A stretch of DNA of 64,000 nucleotides, taken from NCBI RefSeq assembly GCF_030813435.1, contig NZ_JAUSUG010000010.1, positions 123,414 to 187,413 on the forward strand, in the 5' to 3' direction. How positions within the stretch are numbered: position 1 is the stretch's first letter; every line of letters starts with the position of its first letter. A program made the translations under genes and the position numbers. A model generated the notes under the pieces. That model saw only the letters and a program-made list of their open reading frames with translations, was not told where the DNA came from and did no database searches. The DNA is from Evansella vedderi (lineage in GTDB: Bacteria; Bacillota; Bacilli; Bacillales; Salisediminibacteriaceae). Of the stretch, positions 48,063-56,600 are shown one piece after another.

Positions 48063-49358
48063 TTAACATTTAATCGTTGCATTTTTGTTAGAGTAATAGT
48101 ACCAAGTAATTACAAGACTAATGACATAGTAAGCTATGAAAATATATAGTGCTAAATTGGCTGTTCCAGTTGTATCTAGGGACCATCCAAATACTTGTGG
48201 GATAATGTAAGCTCCATAAGCACCGATTGCTGAAGTCCACCCGATAACAGCTGCCGCTTCCTTTTGATTATTAAAGATAAATGGAATCATACGGAAAGTA
48301 GACCCGTTTGCAATACCTGTTGTTACAAATAGTACTAAGAACATAATTAAGAATCCTGTAAAGTTTCCAGCATTATAAAAATAAATAACCCCAATTGTGG
48401 CAGCAATCATTACCACGATATCCCAGAAGGTTACAATAGCACCGCCGACTTTATCTGAAATCCAACCACCTACTGGTCGGATCAATGCACCAACGAGCGG
48501 ACCTAGGAAAGCAAATTGCATGGCATTTACTTCAGGAAACTCCGTACGGATTAGCAATGGAAATGCTGCGGAATATCCGATAAATGAACCAAAGCACATG
48601 ACATACAGCCAAGTCATGATCCATGTATGTTTATTTTTGAAAATCACGGCTTGTTCTCTTACGGAAGCTTTCGTTCCTGGAAGATTATCCATTCCAAACA
48701 TCGCAGCAATAACTGTTAAAATAATTGGAATTACCCATATAAATGCTGCATTTTGAAGCCATACATTCGAACCATCAGGGAGTACCTGTGGGTTACCTGC
48801 TACTGCACCAAAAATGGCTACAGTTACAACTAATGGAGCGAGAAATTGTACTGCACTAACCCCTAAGTTTCCAATACCAGCATTAAGACCTAAAGCGGTA
48901 CCTTTTGCTTTTTTCGGATAGAAAAAGCTGATATTAGACATGGAAGAAGCAAAATTCCCTCCACCTAGACCACAAAGTGCTGCTAATATTGCCATTGTTG
49001 CGAAAGACGTTTCAGGATTTTGAACCGCGATTCCAATTCCAATTGTTGGTATTAATAAGGAGGCAGTACTTATAACTGTCCAGTTTCTCCCCCCAAAAAT
49101 AGGAACGACAAATGTATAAATAATTCGAAAGGTTGCCCCAGTTAAACCTGGTAATGCTGCAAGGGTAAATAATTGGGCACTAGTAAAATTAAAGCCAATA
49201 TCATTTAAACTAGCAGCAACAACAGACCATATCTGCCACACGGCAAAAGCTAAAAGTAAAGCCGGAATAGAGATCCATAAATTTCTTCTCGCATGACGCT
49301 TTCCTTCCGTTTCCCAAAAATGTTCATCCTCTGGGTCCCATCTTGTAATTCTAGCCAT
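48063..49358 (-). CDS. narK: NarK-type nitrate MFS transporter (copy 1)
   Basis: 431 residues with about 12 helices. First nitrate signature GLNAGIGNLGVSAVQF is clear; the second is weaker (GWTSAIGAYGAYIIPQ). RPVGGWISDKVGG is the MFS loop. It belongs to a different NarK branch from copy 2 (shorter, different ends); pairs of NarK1 and NarK2 types occur in denitrifiers, one for nitrate/proton symport and one for nitrate/nitrite exchange. ATG after AGGAGGT. Confidence 0.87.
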   Translation of the reverse strand: MARITRWDPEDEHFWETEGKRHARRNLWISIPALLLAFAVWQIWSVVAASLNDIGFNFTSAQLFTLAALPGLTGATFRIIYTFVVPIFGGRNWTVISTASLLIPTIGIGIAVQNPETSFATMAILAALCGLGGGNFASSMSNISFFYPKKAKGTALGLNAGIGNLGVSAVQFLAPLVVTVAIFGAVAGNPQVLPDGSNVWLQNAAFIWVIPIILTVIAAMFGMDNLPGTKASVREQAVIFKNKHTWIMTWLYVMCFGSFIGYSAAFPLLIRTEFPEVNAMQFAFLGPLVGALIRPVGGWISDKVGGAIVTFWDIVVMIAATIGVIYFYNAGNFTGFLIMFLVLFVTTGIANGSTFRMIPFIFNNQKEAAAVIGWTSAIGAYGAYIIPQVFGWSLDTTGTANLALYIFIAYYVISLVITWYYYSNKNATIKC

Positions 49359-49437
49359 CGGTAATACCTCCTATTTAAATCCACAATCTTTCTAGTTTTT
49401 TAGTTTATAAAAGGGGAGTTTGTACTCCCCTTCCCTA

Positions 49438-49644
49438 TCATTCATCGTGACTTTCACTGTATTCTAATTTTTTCCATTGCAAATAGGTGAAGAAAGCAAT
49501 GAAGACCATTACGATACTTATACCGGAGTAGATGGGTACAATGCTATATTCTCTTCCAAGGGTAGCTTCCACTGTCCACTGGACCATGACAACATTGACT
49601 GCAATCGTAATGAAAATCACTGCCCAACATATTTTCTTACCCAT
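49438..49644 (-). CDS. Small two-helix membrane subunit candidate
   Basis: 68 residues, starting MGKKICWAVIFITIAVNVVM with helices at about 5-24 and 37-57 and an acidic tail. ATG 49644 is 10 bases after GGAGG and overlaps the end of the Rieske gene, so it is translationally coupled to it. It may be a small anchor subunit of the reductase complex; family unknown. Confidence 0.6.
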   Translation of the reverse strand: MGKKICWAVIFITIAVNVVMVQWTVEATLGREYSIVPIYSGISIVMVFIAFFTYLQWKKLEYSESHDE

Positions 49645-50170
49645 GTCTAAATTGCCTCCCCACTGCGTAAACGGTTCCGTTTTCCACTTCAATTTCAATT
49701 AACGGTAATTCCCGCTGTGGCGGCCCGGCTACTGGATGACCGTTATTTACATCAAAATACCCTTTGTGACAAGGACATAAAAGAACGTCCTCCTCTTTTT
49801 CGTAAAACACAGGACACATTAGATGTGTGCAAGCAGAGTTATATGCAACTAAATCTCCGTTTACTGTGTGTATAAGTAACGCTGGATCGTTTTCCGTTGG
49901 GTAGTAAAAGGTAACAGAATCCCCTTCTGGCAAGTCAGCAAGCTTAGCAATCTCCACCCTTTCATGGTCTGGTTCCGATAAACCCATCATAGCTCGAACG
50001 CTAAATGGAACCGTAGATAAGCCTAAAGCCATGGAAGCCCCAACTGCTGTTTTCAAAAATGCTCGTCGGTTATATTTCAAATCATCCTTTTGATCAACAT
50101 TTTGGATTAGATTAACCATGTCACTCTTTGAACGTTTTGCGTGACGTTCCTTTTTACATTCGTTTGACAT
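49637..50170 (-). CDS. Tat-exported Rieske [2Fe-2S] protein
   Basis: 177 residues. The N-terminal ~30 are hydrophilic, then a twin-arginine signal NRRAFLKTAVGASMALGL (Arg35-Arg36) that is probably kept as a membrane anchor. Rieske ligands are Cys114-x-His116 (ACTHLMCP) and Cys132-x2-His135 (CPCHKGYFD); Cys119 and Cys134 can form the disulfide of bc1-type, high-potential Rieske centres. ATG 50170 behind AAAGGAGTGG. In the operon it lies between the ferredoxin-like subunit and the small membrane protein, so it is presumably an electron-transfer subunit of the nitrate reductase. Confidence 0.9.
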   Translation of the reverse strand: MSNECKKERHAKRSKSDMVNLIQNVDQKDDLKYNRRAFLKTAVGASMALGLSTVPFSVRAMMGLSEPDHERVEIAKLADLPEGDSVTFYYPTENDPALLIHTVNGDLVAYNSACTHLMCPVFYEKEEDVLLCPCHKGYFDVNNGHPVAGPPQRELPLIEIEVENGTVYAVGRQFRHG

Positions 50171-50252
50171 TTTTTCCACTCCTTTCAGTGGTTTTCTATA
50201 TAGAGCGATGGCTTCGCTCATCATTCCGTTAATTTCCTTTAGGAAATTAACT

Positions 50253-50795
50253 TTAATCGGAATATACTCCGAAGAATTCTGGTACGTACTGCCATTTATT
50301 GTTTTCTGAAGGTTTCTTTCCTTCAATTAGATTTAATTGCGTTCTCTTACGGCGGAGCTCCATCATTTCATCGTGATCAATAAAGCGGATGGCGTCACTT
50401 GGACAAACAGAGGCACACATTGGTGCAATGTCATGCTTCGTTCGATCGTAACACATGTCACATTTGTACATTTTGTTTTCTTCAAAGTCGAACTTCGGAA
50501 TCCCGAATGGACAACCGAAGGTACAGTTACGGCAGCCGATACACTTCTCTTCCATTGCCGAAAGTACAACACCGTCATCGGTAATTTGAATGGCATTTGC
50601 TGGACAAACCCTAGCACAGGCTGGGTCCTTACACTGCATACACATCATCGGAAATGTCTGTCGACTTTCTAAAAAATCGACATATTCTACATAGTTACGT
50701 TCTTTCGCATCATGTCCACCACATTCACGACACGCAGCTTGACAAGAACGACAACCGATACAACGTTCAAATTCAAGGTACATAATTTTTTTCAT
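50253..50795 (-). CDS. Four-cluster ferredoxin-type subunit (NrfC/DmsB-like)
   Basis: 180 residues with 16 cysteines in four sets: Cys12/15/18/22, Cys52/55/60/64, Cys85/88/91/95 and Cys112/115/127/131, fitting four [4Fe-4S] clusters. No signal peptide, so it is cytoplasmic and would pass electrons to the molybdenum subunit encoded 22 bases upstream. ATG after GGAGGAACG. Confidence 0.92.
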   Translation of the reverse strand: MKKIMYLEFERCIGCRSCQAACRECGGHDAKERNYVEYVDFLESRQTFPMMCMQCKDPACARVCPANAIQITDDGVVLSAMEEKCIGCRNCTFGCPFGIPKFDFEENKMYKCDMCYDRTKHDIAPMCASVCPSDAIRFIDHDEMMELRRKRTQLNLIEGKKPSENNKWQYVPEFFGVYSD

Positions 50796-50817
50796 GGTCG
50801 TTCCTCCTCCAATCCGA

Positions 50818-52941
50818 TTACACTTTCTCTATTTTAACGGCACAAACTTTAAATTCAGGCATTCTAGAAGTTGGATCTAGGGCTGGGTTCGTTAACTGGT
50901 TAACGGAAAGTTCTTTCCCCCAATGGTAAGGTACAAAGACGTGATCATTGCGAATTGCTTTCGTTAAACGAACATCTAGAACCATTGAAGAACGCGGTGT
51001 AGTTAATTTCACTTTATCTCCATTAGCTAAGTTATACTGGCTTGCTAACTCAGGATGTAGTTCTGCATACGGTAGCGGGCATTGTTCCATTAGGAATTTC
51101 ACTCGACGAGTTTGTGTCCCGGATAAATAATGGAAGACAACACGGCCCGTTGTTAACGTATGAGGATATTTAGCTGTCGGTATTTCTGCTGGTTCTTGCC
51201 AACCCACTACTGCTAAGTTAGCCTTTCCATCTGGAGTACCGAATTTTTCTTTAAACATTGTCGGTGTTCCAGGATGATCCTCCGATGGACAAGGCCAGAA
51301 AACTCCATCTTCTTTATCAATTCGGTCGTAAGTAATACCGTAATAATCTGCTTTTCCACCCTTTGAAGCGAGACGGAATTCTTCAAATATTTGTGGAACA
51401 TTTTCATATGGGAAGAACTTCCCTTTGCCCATCCGCTCAGCAATCAGTTTCATAATTTGCCAGTCTGTTTTGGATTCGCCAATCGGATCTTTAACTTTAC
51501 GGATACGTATAACACGTCCTTCTAAATTCGTTGTTGTACCTTCATCCTCAGCCCAAGTTGTGGCCGGAAGAACAACATCTGCAAATTCAGCTGTTTCTGA
51601 CATGAAGAAATCACTAACAACTAAGAAATCTAATTTTCTTAAACTATCCCATACATATTCCGTATTAGGTGCTGAAACTGCTGGGTTACTACACATGACG
51701 TGCATAGCATGAATATTTCCTTTCTGAATTTCATCGAACATTTCATAAGCGGAAACTCCTGCTTTTGGCATTTCTTCTGGTTTAATTCCCCAAACACCCG
51801 CTACATATTTCACATGCTCTGGGTCAGCTATTTTACGATATCCAGGTAGTGCATCTGCTTTTTGTCCATGTTCACGACCACCTTGACCATTTCCTTGGCC
51901 AGTTACTGTTGCAACACCTGAAGCAAATTTTCCAATCTGACCTCTTAATAAAGCCATGGAAGTATATATGGAAACGTTGTCTACCCCTTTTGATTGTTGT
52001 TCAATACCACGACAGAACATCACTACTGACCTTGGAGATTGACCATAAATCTTCGCTGCCTTTTCAAGTTTTTCAACGGATACACCAGTGATTTTTGAAG
52101 TATACTCAGGTGTAAATTCCTTTACTTTTTCTTTCATTTCTTCGTAATTATTACAGCGTTCTTTTACGTAAGCCTCATCTACATATCCGTCGCGAACAAT
52201 AATGTGCAACATTCCGTTTGCTAGAGCTGAATCTGTTCCAGATTTAATATCTAAATGTACATCAGCAAGGCGGGCAATTTGAGTTTCCCGTGGATCAACT
52301 ACTATCATCTTTGCCCCTTTATCTCTGGCTTTCCATAACCATTGAATAGACGTTGGATGGCATTCAGCCGCATTCCAGCCAGCAATAAAGAAGCAATCGG
52401 TGTGCTCAAGCTCAGGCCAAGGTAACGTTGCCCCACGGTCTGTTCCAAGTGTTTTCATAAATCCACCTGCTGCTGATGACATACAGAATCGACCATTATA
52501 ATCTACAAACCTTGTTCCTAAAGCAACACGAGCATATTTACCTACGAGGTAGCACTTCTCATTTGTCATAGAAACGCCGCCGTATACGGAAAGTGCATCT
52601 TTTCCATGCTCTTTTTGGAGTCGTTTGAAGTTTTTCTCAATAAGATCCAGCGCCTCATCCCAACTACTTTCAACAAATTCACCATTCTTTTTTATTAGTG
52701 GCTTTGTGATTCTTTCTTCGTGGTCAACCGTTTGATATGCAGTTACCCCTTTTGGACACATCTTTCCAAGTGTAACTGGCCAATCGTAACGTGGTTCTAC
52801 ACCTACCACTTTCCCTGTTTTTTCGTTCACTCGTATATGCATTCCACATTGCATTGCACAATAGCAGCAATGGGTTGTGATTAATTTCTCTCCCTCATGA
52901 TGGAGGTTTTTCGTTCCTGGTTTTACAATAAATTGAGTCAT
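50818..52941 (-). CDS. Molybdopterin oxidoreductase, Nas/Nap-type nitrate reductase catalytic subunit
   Basis: 707 residues. N-terminal [4Fe-4S] ligands Cys25-x2-Cys28-x3-Cys32-x29-Cys62 and the molybdenum ligand region NGRFCMSSAAG with Cys153, the Cys-Met-Ser-Ser pattern of Nap/Nas/NarB nitrate reductases (formate dehydrogenases have Cys/Sec-His). C-terminal guanine-dinucleotide-binding domain with TTGRVVFHYLSGTQTRR and VFVPYHWGKE. There is no Tat signal, so catalysis is cytoplasmic, which agrees with two NarK importers in the same operon. ATG overlaps the membrane gene stop by one base. Nitrate as substrate is inferred. Confidence 0.88.
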   Translation of the reverse strand: MTQFIVKPGTKNLHHEGEKLITTHCCYCAMQCGMHIRVNEKTGKVVGVEPRYDWPVTLGKMCPKGVTAYQTVDHEERITKPLIKKNGEFVESSWDEALDLIEKNFKRLQKEHGKDALSVYGGVSMTNEKCYLVGKYARVALGTRFVDYNGRFCMSSAAGGFMKTLGTDRGATLPWPELEHTDCFFIAGWNAAECHPTSIQWLWKARDKGAKMIVVDPRETQIARLADVHLDIKSGTDSALANGMLHIIVRDGYVDEAYVKERCNNYEEMKEKVKEFTPEYTSKITGVSVEKLEKAAKIYGQSPRSVVMFCRGIEQQSKGVDNVSIYTSMALLRGQIGKFASGVATVTGQGNGQGGREHGQKADALPGYRKIADPEHVKYVAGVWGIKPEEMPKAGVSAYEMFDEIQKGNIHAMHVMCSNPAVSAPNTEYVWDSLRKLDFLVVSDFFMSETAEFADVVLPATTWAEDEGTTTNLEGRVIRIRKVKDPIGESKTDWQIMKLIAERMGKGKFFPYENVPQIFEEFRLASKGGKADYYGITYDRIDKEDGVFWPCPSEDHPGTPTMFKEKFGTPDGKANLAVVGWQEPAEIPTAKYPHTLTTGRVVFHYLSGTQTRRVKFLMEQCPLPYAELHPELASQYNLANGDKVKLTTPRSSMVLDVRLTKAIRNDHVFVPYHWGKELSVNQLTNPALDPTSRMPEFKVCAVKIEKV

Positions 52942-54086
52942 TATTTCTCCTCCTTTACCGATTGCGCATAAAAGGACTCTGCACGTCTTCTCCCAAATCC
53001 TGGGATGTGAATTCCGTTATTTGTTTGGACAGGTTCCTCTGCTACCTCTCCAACTGGAGATTTAATATTTAAGTGATTCATTACTCGTAACATTCTTCTA
53101 CACGCTGGACAGTAATCAGACGGATGATTTCCATCCTTCATTTTTAAATCAAACGCTTGATTTCCTAACATTTGTTGAACATCTGCAATTTGGTCGTCGT
53201 TTGAGTATGGTTTATGGCAACCAATACATTCCTTTGTATCCACCTGCACCGTTTCTTGATAATTCATCGGTACTGCTGCCGCCATCGGACGAATTGGTAA
53301 GTGGAATAACTTGCCGAATGGGAAGTAGACAAGGAAAATGACTACTGTAATTTGATGCACCAAGGCAATTGTTGAATGCATCCAACCATCTAATAACTTA
53401 AAAGAAACTGTTAATAATAACCCAGAAACGGTAACTGCTAGTAGTAAGTAGAGCGGGAACAAATCAAATTCAGCTCGCTCCGTTACTTTTAAATCATGAT
53501 TTTTTATGCGACGAGCAATCGCCATAATTAAACCCACTAATAGCATTGCTGCTGCAATATTTAATCCATTGAAAACGAGTTGAGCAAAAATTCCATCCGG
53601 ATGCATTGTTATTGTCGGAATATTGAAGACGACCAACTGATACGTTGTTGCATCAACCAACCTAAAGTGCATCCATCCGAATACTAATCCGAACGTAATT
53701 GCTAATGAACCGATACAGCCCCATGCAATCAGCCAATGCTGAATTCCTCTGTAAATTCCTCTTTTAAAAATAAACTTCTGTAAAATGATGTTGTCCACTA
53801 AAGTTTTTACGATTGCTTTTACATTTCTTTTTTGGCGTTTTGTTGTTTTCATATTTTGAATCGTTCGTTTCATTACTTCATGTGTTGCTGGACGCATTAA
53901 CCATGCTGTTAATCGAACGGTGATTCCTATGAAAAATATAAATGAAGAAACCATGTACCCAAATTTCATCCAGCCTACCTTTGTAAACTGTCCCGTTCCT
54001 ACCCAAATGGAAAAGAACAATATGACAACGACAATAAATGAATACATACTAGCTTTTGAATAAAATGATCTTTCAAGTTCCTTCAC
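52941..54086 (-). CDS. NarI/HdrE-like membrane cytochrome b subunit with cytoplasmic Cys motifs
   Basis: 381 residues, about six helices (roughly 12-32, 38-63, 115-140, 165-193, 208-233, 243-268). Histidines in helices (IQHWLIAWG, HSTIALVHQ, GKLFHLP) resemble the heme ligands of NarI-type quinol-oxidising subunits. The last ~105 residues are hydrophilic and hold CIGCHKP and CPACRR, a possible metal or Fe-S site linking to the soluble subunits. First gene of the operon; ATG with AAGGGGGGA. Two Fnr boxes lie 101-139 bases upstream. Confidence 0.75.
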   Translation of the reverse strand: MKELERSFYSKASMYSFIVVVILFFSIWVGTGQFTKVGWMKFGYMVSSFIFFIGITVRLTAWLMRPATHEVMKRTIQNMKTTKRQKRNVKAIVKTLVDNIILQKFIFKRGIYRGIQHWLIAWGCIGSLAITFGLVFGWMHFRLVDATTYQLVVFNIPTITMHPDGIFAQLVFNGLNIAAAMLLVGLIMAIARRIKNHDLKVTERAEFDLFPLYLLLAVTVSGLLLTVSFKLLDGWMHSTIALVHQITVVIFLVYFPFGKLFHLPIRPMAAAVPMNYQETVQVDTKECIGCHKPYSNDDQIADVQQMLGNQAFDLKMKDGNHPSDYCPACRRMLRVMNHLNIKSPVGEVAEEPVQTNNGIHIPGFGRRRAESFYAQSVKEEK

Positions 54087-54186
54087 TTTTCTCCCCCCTT
54101 AAGTTCATCATTGTTATTTTCATGTAAAACACATTCATGAATGTTTTTTTGTTACCTTTATTTTAGAAATGGAGAAGGAGCTCCAC

Positions 54187-54202
54187 TGTGGGAATGCTCA
54201 CA
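54187..54202. promoter_or_regulatory. Fnr-type box 1 of the nitrate operon
   Basis: TGTGGGAATGCTCACA, one mismatch from TGTGA-N6-TCACA; its centre is 23 bases from that of the perfect box at 54210. Confidence 0.7.
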
Positions 54203-54209
54203 GCAATTC

Positions 54210-54225
54210 TGTGATTTTAGTCACA
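54210..54225. promoter_or_regulatory. Fnr-type box 2 of the nitrate operon (perfect)
   Basis: TGTGATTTTAGTCACA, an exact match to the Bacillus Fnr consensus, 124 bases before the first gene. Confidence 0.85.
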
Positions 54226-54428
54226 TCTCAGCAGGAACAATATTTATATAAAAATAATAAAGATGCCTCAACAGTTGATACATCAACACTTATAAGGGCT
54301 TTTATACTAACAATTTACGGTTCACAATTCTGTCAAAAGTGACCATAAATCACACTGTCCAAAGCCGTTACAATTTTGTGAACTTGTTAGAAAAGGATAA
54401 TGACCAAGGTAAAAATACTTTTTTAGTA

Positions 54429-54462
54429 CAAAAAAAACGCGTGGACATGGTAGTCCCGCGTT
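54429..54462 (-). terminator. Terminator of the HesB-like gene
   Basis: AACGC-GGAC and GTCC-GCGTT pairs around a 6-base loop, followed on the minus strand by T8. Confidence 0.85.
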
Positions 54463-54492
54463 CGTGGAAATATTCTTTTAAAATGCAGCTCA

Positions 54493-54780
54493 CTATTTTT
54501 TTGTATATTGAATTTCCCCTATCTTTTCATCAAATTCTACGAGAAGATCTTGGTCATCAAAATACCAGATATCTTTGTTTTCGATAAAAAACAGTAATCC
54601 TTCCTTTTCTATGGATGTACCGATATCCTCTGGTTCCTTCACATTAACTCCTAACGAAAATCCAGATTGGAAATCACCGCAACCCCCATATCTTACAAAA
54701 AATTGTACACTATCTCCTTCTGAAACATCCAACTCATCCCTAAACCATTTAATTGCTTCGTCTGTTACATCTATCTTCAT
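54493..54780 (-). CDS. HesB/IscA-like iron-sulfur assembly family protein
   Basis: 95 residues resembling the HesB-like YfhF/YneR group: MKIDVTDEAIKWFRDEL at the start and YGGCGDFQSGFSLG around Cys34. Only this one cysteine is present, whereas true A-type carriers have three, so a scaffold role is uncertain. ATG start. It sits between the nitrate operon promoter and the LpdD-like gene with its own terminator. Confidence 0.75.
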   Translation of the reverse strand: MKIDVTDEAIKWFRDELDVSEGDSVQFFVRYGGCGDFQSGFSLGVNVKEPEDIGTSIEKEGLLFFIENKDIWYFDDQDLLVEFDEKIGEIQYTKK

Positions 54781-54899
54781 GTATAACGCCTCCGGTGTAA
54801 AAAATATAAAAGTGTTTGCTCCATTTCTATACTTATTATTGTATCAAAATACACTTATCAACCGTTAATTATTGAATTATATCATCCAGCGGGCGCTTA

Positions 54900-55238
54900 T
54901 TAATGTGGTAATGGATATTCTTGAATTTTGTGGTCTGCCATTAAGTGAAAGAATTTCTCCCATGTCTTGTTTACAAGCATTTCAATGTCACTTTTTGTAG
55001 CATTGTCAATGTGGATTCCACCTGAAATGACAACCGTTTTTTGAAATGTATCACACCATACTTTTGCTAACTCAACAAATAAATCTTCTTCTTTATGATG
55101 AAGTAACCCATGACTAACTACCTTTGCATGATCTCCCTCCCAAGTACCGATTACAACGGCACCAAGATGGGGTTTCGTTCCACCAGTTACTATAATTAAG
55201 TCGTCATCACCAATTTTGTTTATCTCACATTGGATCAC
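54900..55238 (-). CDS. LpdD-like (prenylated-flavin-chaperone-type) protein
   Basis: 112 residues with the pattern DDLIIVTGGTKPHLGAVVIG, LLHHKEEDLF and VVISGGIHIDNATKSDIEML, as in the small subunit D / LpdD-like domain associated with UbiD-type decarboxylases. No UbiD or UbiX gene is visible in the window, so the domain must do something else here or act elsewhere. GTG start after GGGGGG. An exact Fnr box is 64 bases upstream. Confidence 0.65.
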   Translation of the reverse strand: MIQCEINKIGDDDLIIVTGGTKPHLGAVVIGTWEGDHAKVVSHGLLHHKEEDLFVELAKVWCDTFQKTVVISGGIHIDNATKSDIEMLVNKTWEKFFHLMADHKIQEYPLPH

Positions 55239-55301
55239 CCTTATCCCCCCATTTTAATATTCTTTACACTTAACAGATTAGCAAATTAGAAAAATAATTT
55301 A

Positions 55302-55317
55302 TGTGAAAACAATCACA
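55302..55317. promoter_or_regulatory. Fnr-type box between the divergent LpdD-like and DUF2249 genes (perfect)
   Basis: TGTGAAAACAATCACA, exact consensus. A weaker second site GGTGACCATCATCACT is at 55351-55366, closer to the DUF2249 gene. Confidence 0.82.
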
Positions 55318-55441
55318 TCATCTAATTGGAAAGATTTATTATCCATAAAAGGTGACCATCATCACTGAGAATATGGCTAATTTCTCCTAATATCAATGTA
55401 TCAGCCAAAAATATAGAAGTAAATGAAAGGGGAAGATTTTC

Positions 55442-55669
55442 TTGCAAACAATTGAACTTGATGTAAGGGAAGATATAGCTTCCAAAAACGATCCTTTTCA
55501 CAAGATAATGACAGAGGTTGGCAACTTAACTGACGGGGGAAAACTAATCCTTCACACTCCATTTATTCCTAAGCCCTTATTAAAGGTAATGGAAGGAAAA
55601 GGGTGTAACCATAATGTAAAAGAACTTTCTACTGAACATTACATTACTACTTTTCAAAAAATAGAATAG
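55442..55669 (+). CDS. DUF2249 protein, single domain
   Basis: 75-residue TusA-like small protein: IELDVREDI at the start (strand plus Arg), a helix with DPFHKIM, then GGKLILHTPFIPKPLLKVMEGKG. It lacks the N-terminal CxxPx sulfur-transfer cysteine of real TusA. DUF2249 domains often accompany hemerythrin or nitrogen-oxide genes; function unknown. TTG start (55442) with AAAGGGGAAG. Under an Fnr box. Confidence 0.8.
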   Translation: MQTIELDVREDIASKNDPFHKIMTEVGNLTDGGKLILHTPFIPKPLLKVMEGKGCNHNVKELSTEHYITTFQKIE

Positions 55670-55691
55670 CATTACGCCCCCATACCTATGG

Positions 55692-55715
55692 CCACTGTGA
55701 AAAATGTCACAGTGG
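55692..55715. promoter_or_regulatory. Extended palindrome containing a perfect Fnr/Crp box
   Basis: CCACTGTGA-AAAATG-TCACAGTGG: an exact TGTGA-N6-TCACA box (55696-55711) with four more paired bases on each side and TTTTT after it. It is 22 bases after the DUF2249 stop and 117 bases before the Crp-type gene, so it may be both terminator and operator. Confidence 0.75.
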
Positions 55716-55831
55716 TTTTTGGTGTCCCTTTGTTACAATTAACAATAGCCAGTTTTATTGTTGAAGAAACTTCAAAAACAGCATTTTAACAGTGGTAAAT
55801 TGTTAAATAATAAACAAGGAGGCGTTGTATT

Positions 55832-56521
55832 GTGGGTGAACATAATTTTATAGATACAATACCGCTTTTTTCAACCTTACCAAAGGATATTAGGAAACAA
55901 TTAACTCCCATTATCCTCACGAAACAAACGACAAAAGGGGAAGTTATTTTTAGGGAATCGGAAAGGGCAAATGCAATCTTTTTCATTAATGTAGGGAAAA
56001 TAAAAATCACGAAAAGTAGTCCGGAGGGGAAAGAAATCCTTTTAAATATCCGGCAATCAGGGGAAATGTTTGCTGAGGTATCACTATTTAGCCGGAAAAA
56101 AAGTACCTATCCTGCTACCGCTACCTCTTTAGAAAATGGAGTAATATCTTTAATACGTAATGAAGACCTAGAGTTGTTTCTCATGCAGCATCCAGAGTTA
56201 TCCATGTCTATCTTTAGAGTCATGGCAGAAAGGTTACAAGTAGCACAAACAACATTAAGGGATGTAGCCTTATATGGAAAGTTTGGTGCCCTTGCTGCTA
56301 CACTTGTTAGATTAAGTACAGATTATGGTGTAGACACAAACGAAGGTATAATGATCAAGTTAAAATTAACACACGAAGACCTTGGGAGCTTTTTTGGTGC
56401 CACAAGAGAAAGTGTAACAAGAATGATGAACCAATTAAAACAACAGGAAGTAGTAACGAAAAAGTCCGGATATTTTGTTATTCATAAACTAGAAGAACTA
56501 AAATCTTACTTAGATAGATAA
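55832..56521 (+). CDS. Crp/Fnr-family regulator without Fe-S cysteines
   Basis: 229 residues: cNMP-binding-like domain (GEVIFRESERANAIFFI, GEMFAEVSLF) and HTH (THEDLGSFFGATRESVTRMMNQLK). Unlike the two Fnr proteins it ends LKSYLDR with no C-terminal cysteine motif, so it must sense something else or be a constitutive partner. GTG start after GGAGGC. A perfect TGTGA box upstream suggests control by Fnr or by itself. Confidence 0.88.
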   Translation: MGEHNFIDTIPLFSTLPKDIRKQLTPIILTKQTTKGEVIFRESERANAIFFINVGKIKITKSSPEGKEILLNIRQSGEMFAEVSLFSRKKSTYPATATSLENGVISLIRNEDLELFLMQHPELSMSIFRVMAERLQVAQTTLRDVALYGKFGALAATLVRLSTDYGVDTNEGIMIKLKLTHEDLGSFFGATRESVTRMMNQLKQQEVVTKKSGYFVIHKLEELKSYLDR

Positions 56522-56600
56522 TATAAAATGAAATGGGTAGTGAGTAGAATCACTGCCTTTTTTTGTTTGTAAGGTTATGTTTTTTGTTGAGGTGACCATT

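Noticed and set aside
50818..52941. Formate dehydrogenase or arsenate reductase as identity of the molybdenum subunit
   Set aside because: The molybdenum-ligand region is Cys-Met-Ser-Ser, not Cys/Sec-His, and two NarK transporters share the operon.
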